Assembly: GCA_016858145.1 (NCBI GenBank)
Contig: JAEHOE010000023.1
Span: 930,001-994,000, forward strand
Source: Edaphochlamys debaryana
Taxonomy: Eukaryota; Chlorophyta; Chlorophyceae; Chlamydomonadales
Reading direction: 5' to 3'
Length of the DNA: 64,000 bases
The translations under genes were made by a program, and so were the position numbers. The notes below the pieces were generated by a model. That model was not told where the DNA came from. It was given only the letters and a program-made list of their open reading frames with translations, and ran no database searches. Each line of letters opens with the position of its first letter. Position 1 is the first letter of the stretch. Shown one piece after another: positions 45,922 through 57,739 of the stretch.

Positions 45922-47018
45922 GGGTAGGGGATGTGGATGGGGCGGCCCGGGGGGGCTCTTGCGTGAGCGGAGTGAGGGCGTGGTGCGGGCATTAGAGCGT
46001 GTAAGGGCGTGGGCTGTGGCGGTGGATGGGCTTTGGCGGTGTTGTCTTTAAGGGGCAGGGGGGTTGAGGGAGAAGGCCTGGGCGTGCGCTTGGGGGGCAC
46101 TGTGTCGGGGGGAGGAGCGAGTCGTGCGCTGCGTGCGGGGCAAGGGCCTGCGGGAAGGGAGGGCCGCAGCGCGGGAGCCCGCGCTTGAGGGCTGTAACGC
46201 GAGCGCCTCTGCGGCAGCCCATCGCCCGCCCCGACCCTCATCCCGGCTCCCGGCCAAGCTGCGCTCTGCACGCGCCAAGCAAGACTCTCTCGACGCGAAA
46301 AGGTATGAGGCCCAAGGGTCAAGGCTGGCTCGTCGAGCGTCCGAGGCCGGCGGGCGGCGGTTGGGTTCGCGAGATCGCGACCCGCGGCGGCGAGCCCCGG
46401 CGAGCCTCGGAGCCTGCCGGCGCGGCCGAGCTGTTCGCGCGACTCCCGCTGCTGTCCCGCGCTTTGGAGATACCTGCAAGCCGATTGCAATCAGGTGAGC
46501 GCTGTTATAAGCGGGGGCCTGGGCGGGGAGTTCCGCACAGTCCGCCTGCTGCCTTTCGTCGGCCACACCCCGCCGAGGACCCTTTCAGCTCTCGCTGCCC
46601 CTGCTTTCAAGCCCCAAAGCGGCATCGCCCCGGCGCTTGCATTAGCGACGCCACACCAGGCCGGCCCCCGCTAGCAATCGAGCCCGAGCCCTCCGGCTAC
46701 AGCCGACCCATCGACTCTTCGCCCCCGACCTCGTCCGCCTTCGGACTTCGCCGGCACATCGCATCGCCTTCACCCCAGCAAGGCCTTAACACAGAGCGCT
46801 CACCAGCTGCTGCGCTTTAGCAGACGCTGCAAGACAGAACACAACCACACACCAGCCGACGCTCCACGCAGCGGCAACGCCCTTCGCCGCTGCACACCCT
46901 TCACGCAGCTGCAGCAGCCAGAGGACCCTACCTCTGCTCCCGAGGCGGCGCGCGACGTCCCCAGCAGCAACTAACCCTCCCAGCGCTCCAGCCTTGCCAA
47001 GCACAAGGTCAAGCCGGG
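45922..47018. other. Intergenic region between CNNM and acyl reductase genes
   Basis: Both genes run forward. The left part should be CNNM 3' UTR and the right part promoter and 5' UTR of the next gene. Open frames on both strands at 46050-46560 are Arg/Ala-rich and have no splice support or family similarity. A second TGTAA lies at 46193-46197. Confidence 0.5.
46000..46004 (+). terminator. Candidate poly(A) signal TGTAA for CNNM gene
   Basis: TGTAA begins 79 bases after the CNNM stop codon. This is the usual chlorophyte poly(A) signal in the right orientation. The second copy at 46193 is an alternative. Confidence 0.45.
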
Positions 47019-50000
47019 ATGCTTCCCTCGCGCCTCTCCAATGTGGGCAGCCTGGCCAACGCACCGCTGCCGCACAGCTCGGACAACTCTGAGGACGAGC
47101 CGGGTGGGTCGGGGCGGGGGTGGTCGGTTCGGGCAGGGAGGAGTGTGGGGGATGGGAGGGGCGGGACGGCACAGGGGGGAGCCTTTTAAGGCAAGCCGCG
47201 GGCAGGGGGTCCCCGTGGTCAGGCGTGGGGGGCTCCCGTCTCCCGGCGCAGGGATGCCGTGTTGGAGGCAGTGACGTGTTAAAACTTGACAGGGTTGCGG
47301 AGAGCGCCGCTGCGCCACCCACCACCTCTGCACCACAACCTGTTCCCAGCCTGACCTTTGCACCCCACAACCTGACCGTGCGCCGCCCCTTTCACCCCCC
47401 CCACCCCCAAACCGCCCCCCACCCCCCAGTCTCCCCCCTGCGTCAGTTCGGGTCCCGAGTCGAGGACCCCGGCCCCTTCGGCGCCGCCCCGCCCCCCGCC
47501 CCCACCGGGCCCCCCCGCCTCTCCGTTGTGGAGTCCCTGCGGGGCAAGTCCATCTTCCTCACAGGTGGGGCCGGGGAGGGACCTGCGGGGTTAGGGTTTA
47601 GGGTTTAGGTCAACGTGCGCTCTGGTCCCCTCTCACCGGCTGGGGCTGGGAAGTCGCAGCGGCACTCCCCCCTCCCCTGACCTTCCCTCCCCTCCCCTTC
47701 CCTCTCCCCCCCCTCTCCCCCCCCTGACAGGGGCCACCGGCTACCTGGGGGGTGTGTTCCTGGAGCAGCTCCTGCGCCTGGCTGGGCCCGGGCTGGGCCC
47801 CGTGTACGTGCTGGCGCGGGGCCGCGGCCGCGTGAGCGCGCGCGAGCGGGTGGCCAAGGTGCTGGGGGGGGGCGTGTTCGCCAGCGTGCGGCAGGCCAAC
47901 CCGGAGGTGATCAAGAAGGTGAGCGGGGCGGGGAGGTGAGGTGAGGGGGAAGAGGGAGGGGAAAGAGGGAGGGGTCTGAGGCAGAGCGGGAGGGGTGGGG
48001 GCTGAAGAGGCAGGCGCGCCATGGCGGCAGTAGGATGTGGGGGTTGGCTGGACGACACCCTCCCCCCCTCCCCCGCCCCCGCCCCCGCCCCCTTCCCCGA
48101 GGTGGCGGCCATCGATGGCGACCTCAACCTCCCCGGCCCCCACGCGTCACGAAACACACACGCGCCCTCAAAACCCTCTTCCTCCCCCCCCGTTCCCCCC
48201 CGCCCCCCCAGGTGGTGGCCATTGACGGCGACCTCAACCTCCCCGGCCTGGGCCTGGCCCCTGAGGCCCTGGCGGAGCTGGCGGCGCAGCCCTCCCTGCT
48301 CATCGTGCACTCCGCAGCCAGGTGGGGGGCTTGGGGGGTGGGGCGGGGGATGAGGGAGGGGGTCAAGGGCTTAGGGCGGTTGCGGCTGCTTGGGGTCGTG
48401 AGGGGCGGGGGCCGCACCCGACTCATCAGGCACGCACCCGACTCGGCCTTTTCATCTTTCGCGTGCCCTGACCATCCCCTCGTTCTCCTCTTCTCACCTC
48501 CTCTCCCTTTCCCCTCCCTCCCCATCCCGCCCCCCCAGGATCGCCCTGGAGGACCCCATCCAGGTGACCCTGCAGAACAACTACGAGGGCACGCGCCGCC
48601 TGCTGGAGCTGGTGGCGGCGTCGCTGCCGGGGTGCGCGGGCTTCGTGCACGTGTCCACGGCCTTCGTGGGCATGAACCAGGTGGGTGGGGAGGGGGGGTT
48701 TGGGGGTTTGGTTGCGGGGAGGTTTGGGAACAGGGGAGGATGGTGGTGGCAATGTTGGGAGAGGGAGGGAGGTGGACGTCCAGGCCTCGTGTTGCCTACG
48801 GCTGACACGCGTCTCCTTTGCCCCCCCCCCCACGATCCCCAGCCCCACAACAGCTGTGTCCAGGAGCGGCTGTGTCCCCTCATGTTCGGGGACCAGCGGG
48901 TGAGCGCATGGGCCTGGGCCTGGGCCTGGGCCCAGCCCTGTCCTTTCGGGAGGGCAAAAACACCCAGCCCCTGCTCCCGCAAACAAGGCCCCCTAACCGC
49001 CCTTTCTCCTCCCCCCCCCCCCAGGTGGACCACGCCCGCCTCTCCCGCCAGCTGCTCTCCGCCGACCGCTCCATGGCCGACACCCGCTCGGCACTGCTGT
49101 GCAGGAACTGGGGCCTGCCCAACACCTACCTGGTGGGTTGACGGTTGGGACGGTTGTAGCGGTTGTAGCGGTTGACTGGGTTGAGGCTTTGGCCGGTCGG
49201 TTGCTTAGGCGCAGGCTAGCTCCGCTACCCATGCTTGCTTCCCTTTGGCTGCAGCTGGCTGCCCTCCCCCCGCATCGCCATCCCTCATCCATCGAACCCG
49301 GCCCCTTCCCTTACCTCTCCCCCTCCCCCCCTCCCCCTGTCACCTCCCCCCCCCCCCCAGCTGGGCAAGCACCTGGTGGAGTTGCTGGTGGAGCAGTACC
49401 ACGCGGAGGGGCGGCTGCCGGGGGGCGCATGCATCGTGCGGCCCAGCCTGGTGTCGGCGCTGGCGGGGGCGCCCTACCCGGGATACGTGGGCAACCTGGC
49501 GGGTGGGTGGAGGGTGGTTGGGCGGGGTTGCGGGGTGGGTTGTGGGGATGTGACGGGTGGAGGGCCGGCCAAGAGGGGCTTGGGAAAGGGGCCCGAGTCG
49601 CGGGGTTTGTGGCTCCGCTCCCGCCCTTCGCTGGCTCCCTCGCTCTCCGGCCCTGCCCATGACCTGCCCTTGAAGGCTTGAGTCCAAAACACGCTTCAGC
49701 GCCGCTTTCCCCTCACCTTTCCCCCCCCACACACCTCCCCCCCCCCAGGCCCCTCCGGCTACATGACGGCCTTCGCCATGGGCTTCATGAACAAGAACGC
49801 CCCCGCCTGGCACTCGTGGCACCTGCTGGACTCGGTGCCGGGTAAGGCGGGGGGGGAGGGGTGTTGGGGGAAGGAAGAGGGCTGGAGGATGAGCGTGATG
49901 TCGAGAGCAGGAGCCGCCTCTACACAGAAGGGGAGGGGCTAGGGGCGTGAGCCGTGAGGGGAGGGCAGGGGGGGGGGGCAACCAGCGCCCTGGCTCGGAA

Positions 50001-52521
50001 ACCACACGCACACACTATTTGCACGAGTAGCCCCGAACACACATACACGCACACGCGCTTTCCTCACCCTCTCCCCCATCCCCCCCAATCCCCCCACAGG
50101 TGACTGCGCCGCCGCCGTCATGATGGGCGCCGCCGCCGTACTGGCGTCCGGCATCCGCTCCCGCCAGCAGCTGCTGGCGCTGACGGAGGCGGCGGTGGCG
50201 GCGGACGCGACGTTGGCGCCGGCGGCCGCCGCCGCCGCCAAGTCCGCCACCGTCAGCCCGTCGCGCCGCCACACACTCGAGCCTCCGCCGTGGCGCGCCG
50301 GCGGTTTCCTGGAGGGCGCCAACGAGTCCTTCCGGGTTCGGGAGGATGACCCGAACGCTGCGCCCCACGCGCACTGGTCGCGGGCGGAGCAGCGACGCCA
50401 GGCGGCGGAGGCGGCGGCGGAGGCTGCCGCCGCGGAGGCGGCGGCGGAGGCCGCCGCCGCGGCGGAGGCGGCCGAGGCGGCGGCGGCGCGCGCCGCCGCC
50501 CTAGGCAACGGCTTCGTCTCTAACAACGCCGGGCCGGGGGCGGCGGCGGCGGGCTGGGGCCACGGCGGCGATGCTGGCGGCGGGGGCGCGGGGGAGATGC
50601 TGGTCTACCACGCCGCCTCCTCCACCATCAACCCCTGCATGCACTGGGAGGCCTACGAGTTCGCACACCGCTTCTTCTCAGCCAACAAGCCGCCCTTCCG
50701 CCTGGGCAGGTGCGGTGATGGTGGAAGGGGGGGGGCGGGTTGTAAGGGTCGAGTGGATGGGGCCGTGGGGGTGTGGAGCGCCCTTCCGCCTGGGCATGCA
50801 GGGAGCGCGTGGTGGGGGTAGGGAGTACGAAGACGTTCACGAAGCGAAGGTCGAAGGGTTGCGTGTCCTGGCGGTTGTCCCGAGTGCTTCTATCTTGGGC
50901 CCTGCTTGTCCTGGCGTTGTCCTGCTCTGACGCTTCCCCGTATCCCCTTATCCGTCCTCCCCCCCCACAGCTACGTCAAGACCAAGCAGGAGTACATCCC
51001 CAACCTGTCCAAGGTCAAGCGTGCCATCAAGGTGGGGGGGGGGGCAGGGGGGGAGACGGGGGCTGCGTGGCAGCGGCAAACGACGCGGGTGTGATGAGGG
51101 CCGGGGCGAGAGAGGACTGCTGTTGCCGGTGCTCCGAGGCGAGCCCAGAATGCCCCTTTGGACCACGTCGCGCCCCCACACCTAGCACCTCGTCCGTCTT
51201 CCCCACAACCCTCCCACCTCTCGACCAACCCCGTCCCCCGCAACCGACACCCTCCCTCCCTCCCCCATCCCACCCCCCAGATCATGTCGGCCAAGGTGGC
51301 GTGCGCCGCAGTGCTCCTGGACTGCTTCGGACAGAAGCGCGCCGCGCGCAAGTGAGAGCAACTGGGGGCCCGGGTTGGGGCCGCTTGCTTGGGAACTTGC
51401 TCCCGCCGCCTGCCTGTCGTCAGCGTGCTAGCCAGCTGTCCCAACCCCGCTGTACGGCGCGCCCAAGCCCCCTCTACCCCCACCTCCCCTGTCAGGCTGC
51501 GCCTGGGCTTCCTGGCCTGGACCAACGCCAACGACCCCAAGCACGACAAGACCCTGTTCTTCTCTGTCCGCAACGTGCTGGCGCTGGAGCGCTGCCTGCC
51601 GCCCGCGGAGAGGGCCGCGCTGCCGCTCATCTGGCGGGGCAGCTGGCCGGCCTTCGGCTGCACGTGAGTACGGTTGCTGAGTTAGTTTATAGTTGGTTGG
51701 TGGGCGGTTGTTGGGTGAAGGGGCAGCTGGCCGGGTGCACGTGAGGGGGGGGGGTCTTCGGGGTGGTCGGGGTGGAGGGTTGGTTTGGTTGGTGATTGGT
51801 TGGCGAAGCGGGGCAAGGGGGCCGAAACGGGGCAAGGGGGCCGGGCCGCTCAGCAACACCATGCATGCTACTGCACCTTGCCTTGCTCTCCCTCACCCCT
51901 GCCTTACCCCCCTCCCTGCCTTCCCCCCAACCCCCTCCTTCCCCCCATCCCCCAGCTACATGGCGGCCGTGATGAAGCTCTTCATGGGCCTCCCCACGCC
52001 CCCCTCCACCGCCGACCTGCCCCACGGCTTCACCTTCATCCCCCCCGTCACGCTGCCCGAGACAGACTGGCCGCGCCTGGCGGGTGAGGGAGGGGCGGGG
52101 TGGCGGGGTCGCTGGCAGCACTGGCAGCCCACCCGTCGACTCGAAGCTTGACCTAATCCTAGTGAAGTCTTCTGGGGTATTGAAGCCGCAGATAGACCTC
52201 TGCTGCCCATGCGCTGCGTTGTGATATAATACTTATGGTTCTGACTTGCTCTCTTCCTCCCGGTCGCCTTGCCGCTCTGCAGGCGAGCCCATGGCCGGGG
52301 CCGGGGGCCTGCCCGCCGCCGCCGTCACCGGCGTCTCCTCGGCGGCGACCACGGCCGTCGGCGGCGGCGGCAAGGCGGCGGCGGCGGCGGCGCTGCCGGG
52401 CCAGCGCGTGCTGCCGCCGCCGCCGCCGGAGCCGCAGGAGAGCATCCAGCTCAAGCGGGGCCCCGCCGTGGCGGCCCCGGCGGGGGTGGAGATGCTGACC
52501 CCGTCGTCGATGCGGGTGTGA
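47019..52521 (+). CDS. Fatty acyl-CoA reductase (alcohol-forming type)
   Basis: Fifteen exons: 47019-47103, 47430-47564, 47731-47918, 48212-48321, 48539-48680, 48843-48899, 49025-49132, 49361-49502, 49749-49841, 50100-50709, 50971-51031, 51281-51351, 51496-51663, 51956-52083 and 52283-52521. All phases agree and give 778 residues. The Rossmann NADPH site TGATGYLGG lies near residue 73. VAIDGDLNLPGLGL, VHSAARIALEDPI, VHVSTAFVG and the catalytic Y274-x3-K278 (YLLGK) follow in the order of FAR proteins. The family reduces fatty acyl-CoA or acyl-ACP to alcohols with NADPH, for wax or ether lipids. IVRPSLVSALAGAPYPGYVGN follows. An Ala/Glu-rich insert (about residues 450-490) interrupts the region before the C-terminal sterile domain (MHWEAYEFAHRFF). 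The N-terminus MLPSRLSNVGSLA has no clear signal peptide. Confidence 0.9.
47591..47609 (+). repeat. Interstitial telomere-like tract (TTTAGGG)n
   Basis: TTAGGGTTTAGGGTTTAGG lies in intron 2 of the acyl reductase gene. TTTAGGG is the plant-type telomere unit also reported from some volvocine algae. It is a short internal copy, not a chromosome end. Confidence 0.8.
48102..48140 (+). pseudogene. Decayed duplicate of exon 4 start in acyl reductase gene
   Basis: GTGGCGGCCATCGATGGCG followed by ACCTCAACCTCCCCGGCC nearly repeats the start of the real exon at 48212 (GTGGTGGCCATTGACGGCG). It lies 110 bases upstream in the same intron and would encode VAAIDGDLNLPGP. It is preceded by CCGAG rather than CCCAG, and the similarity ends after about 40 bases. 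It looks like an abandoned partial exon duplicate. Confidence 0.8.
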
Positions 52522-54160
52522 GGAGGGGCTCCGGGGTGAGGAGAGGGCTGAGGGGAGCGCGGAGGAGAGGGCTGAGGAGGGGGCTGGGGGAGGGCACACG
52601 CTGGCGGCTGAGGACGGCAGGGCGGCGGGTGAAGGGGGGGAGGGGGTTTGTGAGGTGGGCATTGAGCGGCGGGGGTGAGGGGATGGAGCAGGGGCGTGGA
52701 AGTAAGGCGAGATGATGATGAGGAGAAGGCGCGGCGGGGCGGCGCGGCGGGTTTGAGGGACGGGGAAAGAAGGGGCTGTGAGCGCCGGCGGGAGACGCAG
52801 AGGCAGCCCCCTGTGCTATAGCCCATGAGACGGGAGGATCCTGCTGGAGGCTTACGGCTGAGGGGATGGGGAAGGCGAGGATGGGATGGATCTGCTGGAG
52901 GGAGGAGCGAGCTGCGGTTGGGCTTGGGGCCTGTTGTGGGTGACATACATCGGGCATGAGGTTTGAGCGGCGGGGGGCGGCTCTAGAGTCCGGCGGGCAG
53001 CCCTGGAGGATGAGAGCATACGGAGTTGTGGATGAATCAGGGCCAGGACCTGACTGGCAATTGCCTGTTGATGTGTGTTGGACTTTTGTTGGGCGCTCTC
53101 CTACACCTACAGTAGCAGGGCTCCCAGTGAGCGAGATACGCCTGCCTGCTTTCTGTCTGCCTCAACTTAGGAGAGAGAGAGTAGCCCAAACTGCTTGCGC
53201 TTTTACCCGGTCGGTTGTGGACCTGAGGCTTCGAGGGTGTGGGTATGAGGGGGGTGCGGCGGCGAGCATGACTTCAAGTTGACTGGTCTCTTCCCCTTGG
53301 AACGACTTGGATGGACACACCCAGCACTCTGTACCGGCGGGGGGCTGCTGGCTTTGGGTGGTGTAGCTGCGGCGGGGGGTCGTTCCCTACCAGCGCTGCC
53401 CCCTCAGGGGGCAACGGAGGCGCGCGAGGTATCGACCACAGGGGGGCGGCCGCTGTGCTGTTGGGGCCAGGGTATGTCCGTGCGCTGTATGTACGACGCC
53501 TTCGGGCGCAGTGCCGCTTGTGGCATGCTGAGAGCCTGTTGTGCAGGGCGCTGTAACGCCAGGGCCCCCCCCCCCCCAGGCCCCAGCACGCGCCAAAAGA
53601 TTGCAAGCAGACCGGCCGCGGGCATCCCCAGCGTGTGAACCTCACCCGTCGTGATGGGCCCGAGTGCTGAGGGTTTGGGGGCTCTTGGCTGCCGTTCTGG
53701 CCTCCACCCTAGCTGGCGGAGCACGCTTGTCCCTCTCTTGGCCTGAAGTTGTGAGAACCGATGCACCAGGTGGCAATAATGTAGCTCACACAGGCTGGCG
53801 TGTTCGGCGCAGGATGGGGAAGGACGGGATGACTAGAGCGCCCTTGCTGCTGCGCACCTGCTGCTCAGCTCGGCTCACGCGGTCACGCCCTTCAGGGCCT
53901 CAGACGCAGTCTGCCGTGAGGGCTGTTGCGGAGCTCCTCCAACCGAGGCACGAGGCATGAGGCACTCCTCCATCGCTCTTACGTCTTACCCCCCCTGACC
54001 CGACAAACATCAAGGCCGGGCCGGGCCAACAGCGCTGCCGCTCCGAGCACGGACAACGACACGACCAGCCTGCACACACCCCAGAGCGAGAACTCACCAG
54101 GGTCCAAACCGCGCCCGCCACACACGCCCACCCCGCATCCCGCCTGCCCCTCCCTCCTGC
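52522..54160. other. Convergent intergenic region
   Basis: The region holds the 3' UTRs of the forward acyl reductase and the reverse TPR gene. No splice-consistent coding sequence was found on either strand. Sequence from about 53000 is less C-tract-rich and could be UTR. Confidence 0.5.
53552..53556 (+). terminator. Possible poly(A) signal TGTAA for acyl reductase gene
   Basis: This is the only TGTAA noticed downstream of the acyl reductase stop codon. It lies about 1030 bases past it, which would be a long but not unusual algal 3' UTR. It may be chance. Confidence 0.3.
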
Positions 54161-57100
54161 CTAGTCCTTCCTCCGCCGTTTGGACTTCTTCTTGTGCTTA
54201 TCCTTGGACTTGCGGTCCTTTCGGTCCCGCTTGTCCCTGTCCTTGTCCCTGCCCCGCTTCTCCCTGTCTCGCCGCTTGCCCTTCCGCGCCTTGAGGACCA
54301 CGGCCAGGGCCCGCTGGATGGCGTCGCCGCCAGCGCCCCGGGAGCCAAGCCCCCCTGCAGTTGGGAGAAGAACGCAACGGCGGAGAGGGGATGGGGACGG
54401 ATCGCTGAGTCAGGCGGCGGTAGCGGCAGCAGGGCTGGCTGGGGCGAGGCGCAGGGCTAGAGCAAGGTCAGGAGCACGCACGCGCGGGGGCATGGCGCGC
54501 GGCCGGCCCCACAGCGCCCGGCTTGGCAAGGCAAGGCCCGCACGCGCCCGCCACCCTTGCCACCGCCGCCATCCCCAACCCAAGCCACCCGCCCCCCCCG
54601 GCCCCCACCCCACACCCGCGCCCCAAGGCTCCCGTGCACCCCACCTGGCGTGTCGTCGTCGCTGTCCGCTCCGCTGCTGCTCCCCGAGGAGTTGCCCCCG
54701 CCGCTGCTGCTGGCAGCTGCCGCCGCCGCGGCGCTGCTCAGCCGCCGCCGCAGCTCCTCCGCCGTAATGCCCGGCCCTGTCCCCCCCGCGCCCCGCCCCG
54801 GTCCCACCCCCGCCCCCATGGCCTCGCCCTCCCGCTGCAGCCGCCCAGGCGCCGAGGGCGGCGCCCTGCCGCCGCCCGGCCCCAGCCCGCCTGGCCCCGC
54901 GGCCTCCCGACCCGCGGGCGTGCCCAGGGCCTGCCCCTGCCCCTGCCCCCGCCCCCGCTCCCCCCGTCGGCTCCCCAGCGCCGCCCGGCGCTCCGCCTCC
55001 AGCGCCTCCAGCTCCCGCCGCTGCTCCCCCACGTGCTTGAGGACGGCCTCCAGATAGGCGGCGGCGTTCCTGGGTGGGGTGATGGGGCGGGGCGGGGTAG
55101 GCGGGGGTTTGCATTGCTGAGCGGGATCGCGCCGGGGCCAGGGCAGCCGACGGCAGCAGCGGATGGGAGCGGGCGAGGAGGGCACAGCCCACAGAGGACG
55201 GTCAGCGGCATGCCCGTCCCAACCACTTGCATCCAACACCTCCCCAGCCTCCCCGCTCCCACCTGTGACCCCACGCCCTGTACGGTACCCACCCCCCGCC
55301 TCCAACTACTGCCGCGCCTCCCCTCCCCTCCGTTTCCGCGCCCCCACCTGTGCCCCGGCTCCAGCTCCAGCGCGCGGCGCAGGTCCGCCTCCGCCTCTCG
55401 GAAGGCCCGCGTGTTGGCGTGCGCCGCGCCCCGAGCCACCAGCGCCTCCGCCGATGCGGGGTCCAGCTCCAGCGCCTTGGCGTAGGCCTTGTGGGCCTCG
55501 GGGTAGTCGCCTGGGGGGTGGGGGTTGGGAAGGGAGGGCAAAGGGCGAGGGGAGGGAAGAGGAGGGGAGGAGGGAGGTCAGGGAGGGAGAGAGGGAGGGT
55601 GCACTTTGAGGGACGAGTATCGTGTGCACAGGGACGGCGGCCCGGCATGGTCCGTTGCGGTACTCGCGCCATTCTCATCCCTCCTCGTCCTCCTCCTCCT
55701 CCGCACATGCCCAAACACCGAACCAAAGCCTAGCGCTACCGACCCTTCTCGGAGTGCCTCCAACCCCGTCAACCCCTGCACGGGTTACCCCGGTAATCCA
55801 TTCACTTTGCAAGCCCACCGCCGCTTCCCCAGCAACCCCAACCACCCACCCTTCTTGGCGTGCACCACTCCCTGCTTCACGCACTCCACCGCCCACTGCG
55901 CATCCATTCGCCGCCGGAGCAGGTCTCGAAGGGCCTCCAGCCGGGCCCGCCCGGGCAGCGGGCCCAGGGTGGACCCAGCCAGGCCCTCCAGGGCCTCGCC
56001 CAGGCCCAGCACGTCCGCCATGCAGCCCTCGCAGTGCGGGCTGCGGTACGTACGGCTCTCGTCAAGGCTCTCCAGGAACGCCGTACACGCGTACGGCGCA
56101 CGCGCCGGCGGGTTGGGCTGTCCGCCGCCGCCGCCGATGCTACGCGGGGGGTCCGCGCCGGGCGCGGCTAGACCGGCAGCGCCGGCGGCGCCGCTGCCTG
56201 GGTCGGCGGCGGACTGCCGTACGGTGTCGGCCTCTCCCCCTTCCTGCCGTACGTCCTGCGATGAGTCATGATCCCGCTGGTACAGCTGGTACTCGTACTC
56301 GAGGTCCCGCTCGGCCAGCTCCCTGCATGAAGAATGGGCAGCGCCCCCCCGCGTCGACGCAATGCCTCCTCAGCTCCTTCGCCCCACCCTCTCCCCTCGA
56401 CTTCCTCTCCTCTCTCACTCCATGCCCTCTCCTGAACCCCATCCACCCCGCCACCCGCAGCTCGTCCCGATACCCCCGGAGCCCCCACACGCCAGCCCAG
56501 CGGCGACCGTCTTATGGGTTCAGGGCAGGGACCTCAGCCGCCTCCTAAACGCTGTGCGGCCGTGCTCCGCGCTCCGTCCCCGGCCTCCACTCCCAGGCGG
56601 CGACGGGTCGTGTTCCCGCCCAGCAGCTCCAACGCGCTCGAGGGACCCACGTCCCAAGCCCCCTGGCTCCCCCACCATGTGCAGCCCGGGCGTGCAGCCC
56701 CGCACATGCAACCCGGAGGGCCGCTCGCAGCCCCGCAACGCCAGCGCCCAGGACTCCAAACACGTTCCCGTCCCCCGGCTCCCCGATCGTGCACCCCCGC
56801 ACCTGCAGGCTATGTCCGCCAGCTCCTGCAGGGGTGGCACGGAAGCGAAGCCCCAGGGCAGGGGCGTGGGCAGCTCCAGGCCGCCCCCGCACTCGGCCTG
56901 CAGGAGCAGGTCCGGGACCTGGGGGGGGAGGGGGAGGGGGAGGGAGGGCAGGGCAGGAGACGGGAGGGCGGCGTGTGGTGGGACTGAGGGGTACAGCAGC
57001 TGCAGGCTGGAAGGCAAGGAGAGCCCGTGTAAAGCGAGAGCCACAGCGACCTACACCATCACCACCAGGGCTCATGCTCGATGGTTGATAGGGGTGGGAA

Positions 57101-57739
57101 AGGCCCGCTTGACAGAGGACTCCGGAGCGTCAGGGCGGAAACCAACGCTGCATGTGTTTTCACAAGACTGCTGCCAGATAACGCGGGGGCGTGTGGGGTG
57201 CAAGGCCCGGTGCTGCATGGGCCGGCTCTCAAGGGCGTCTCGGGGAGCTAGGGGCTGTCGAGGGCACGGGGTGGGCCTGGTTGCCGAGCCCCCAGCCGCA
57301 ACGCAGCGCGGGCCACGGAAGCTAGACAGCTAGTGGGAAACCTGACACGGCAGATATGCAGCCCTGGCAACAGGTGGGGCCTGGGCCTGGGGCCGTGGGG
57401 GCCACCGCCCAAGCAGTGCACCTCAGCCCAAGCGCCGGAAGGGCCCTCTGGCCCCACGCCCCGAACCCAGCGCCCTCGCTGCAGTCCGTGTTCCCGGGGA
57501 TGGCAACATTCACTGGGCAACCCGTGCCTCGGCGCTATCAGGCTACGGTCCCGGGCGCGTCTTCGTGGCGGGAGCATGCGGGGTGGCGGGGGCTTTCCAC
57601 CCACCACGGCGACAGTGGGCGAGCCAGAACTTTACCCTGGCTTTCTGGAGTATCCTGGTACCAGTGCTCAGCTTACCTTGTCGCGCAGCAGCCCGCGCGC
57701 GACCTGCAGGAGCGGGTCCGCATCGCCGGCGCGCTCCAT
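54161..57739 (-). CDS. TPR protein with basic Lys/Arg/Asp tail (TTC14-like)
   Basis: Six exons on the minus strand: 57739-57677, 56918-56803, 56322-55850, 55510-55348, 55069-54645 and 54354-54161. Phases agree and give 477 residues. The ATG (MERAGDADPLLQVARG) is the first after an in-frame TGA. Residues 200-290 form two tetratricopeptide-like repeats: DYPEAHKAYAKALELDPAS, ALVARGAAHANTRAFREAEA and LRRALELEPGHRNAAAYL. They are preceded by AQWAVECVKQGVVHAKKG, which helps form the first. TPRs bind partner proteins. A Gly/Ala-rich linker leads to a charged tail, KRRDREKRGRDKDRDKRDRK and KKKSKRRRKD at the end, typical of nuclear RNA-associated proteins. The order TPR then KD/RS-like tail resembles TTC14, but the S1 domain of that protein was not seen. 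The long intron (56919-57676) could hide a further exon. Confidence 0.78.
55104..55143 (-). repeat. Intronic repeat element copy C (upstream of 3' splice site)
   Basis: The core GGCGCGATCCCGCTCAGCAA is identical to copy B in the SurE gene, 46 kb away, and is followed by a similar AAACCCCCG. On the sense strand of the TPR gene it lies about 32 bases upstream of the acceptor AG at 55070-55071. Confidence 0.75.

Noticed and set aside
46050..46560. Open frames on both strands between CNNM and acyl reductase
   Set aside because: They are Arg/Ala-rich without family similarity, have no splice partners, and lie between a stop codon with poly(A) candidates and the next start.
48102..48140. Using the upstream copy as the true exon 4 of the acyl reductase
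   Set aside because: It lacks the CAG acceptor, and the frame after the 40-base match does not continue into the conserved LAPEALAEL sequence found downstream.
55530..56548. Plus-strand Pro/Arg-rich frames over the TPR gene
   Set aside because: They are antisense to an exon that joins its neighbours in phase and encodes coherent sequence; no motif is present on the plus strand.
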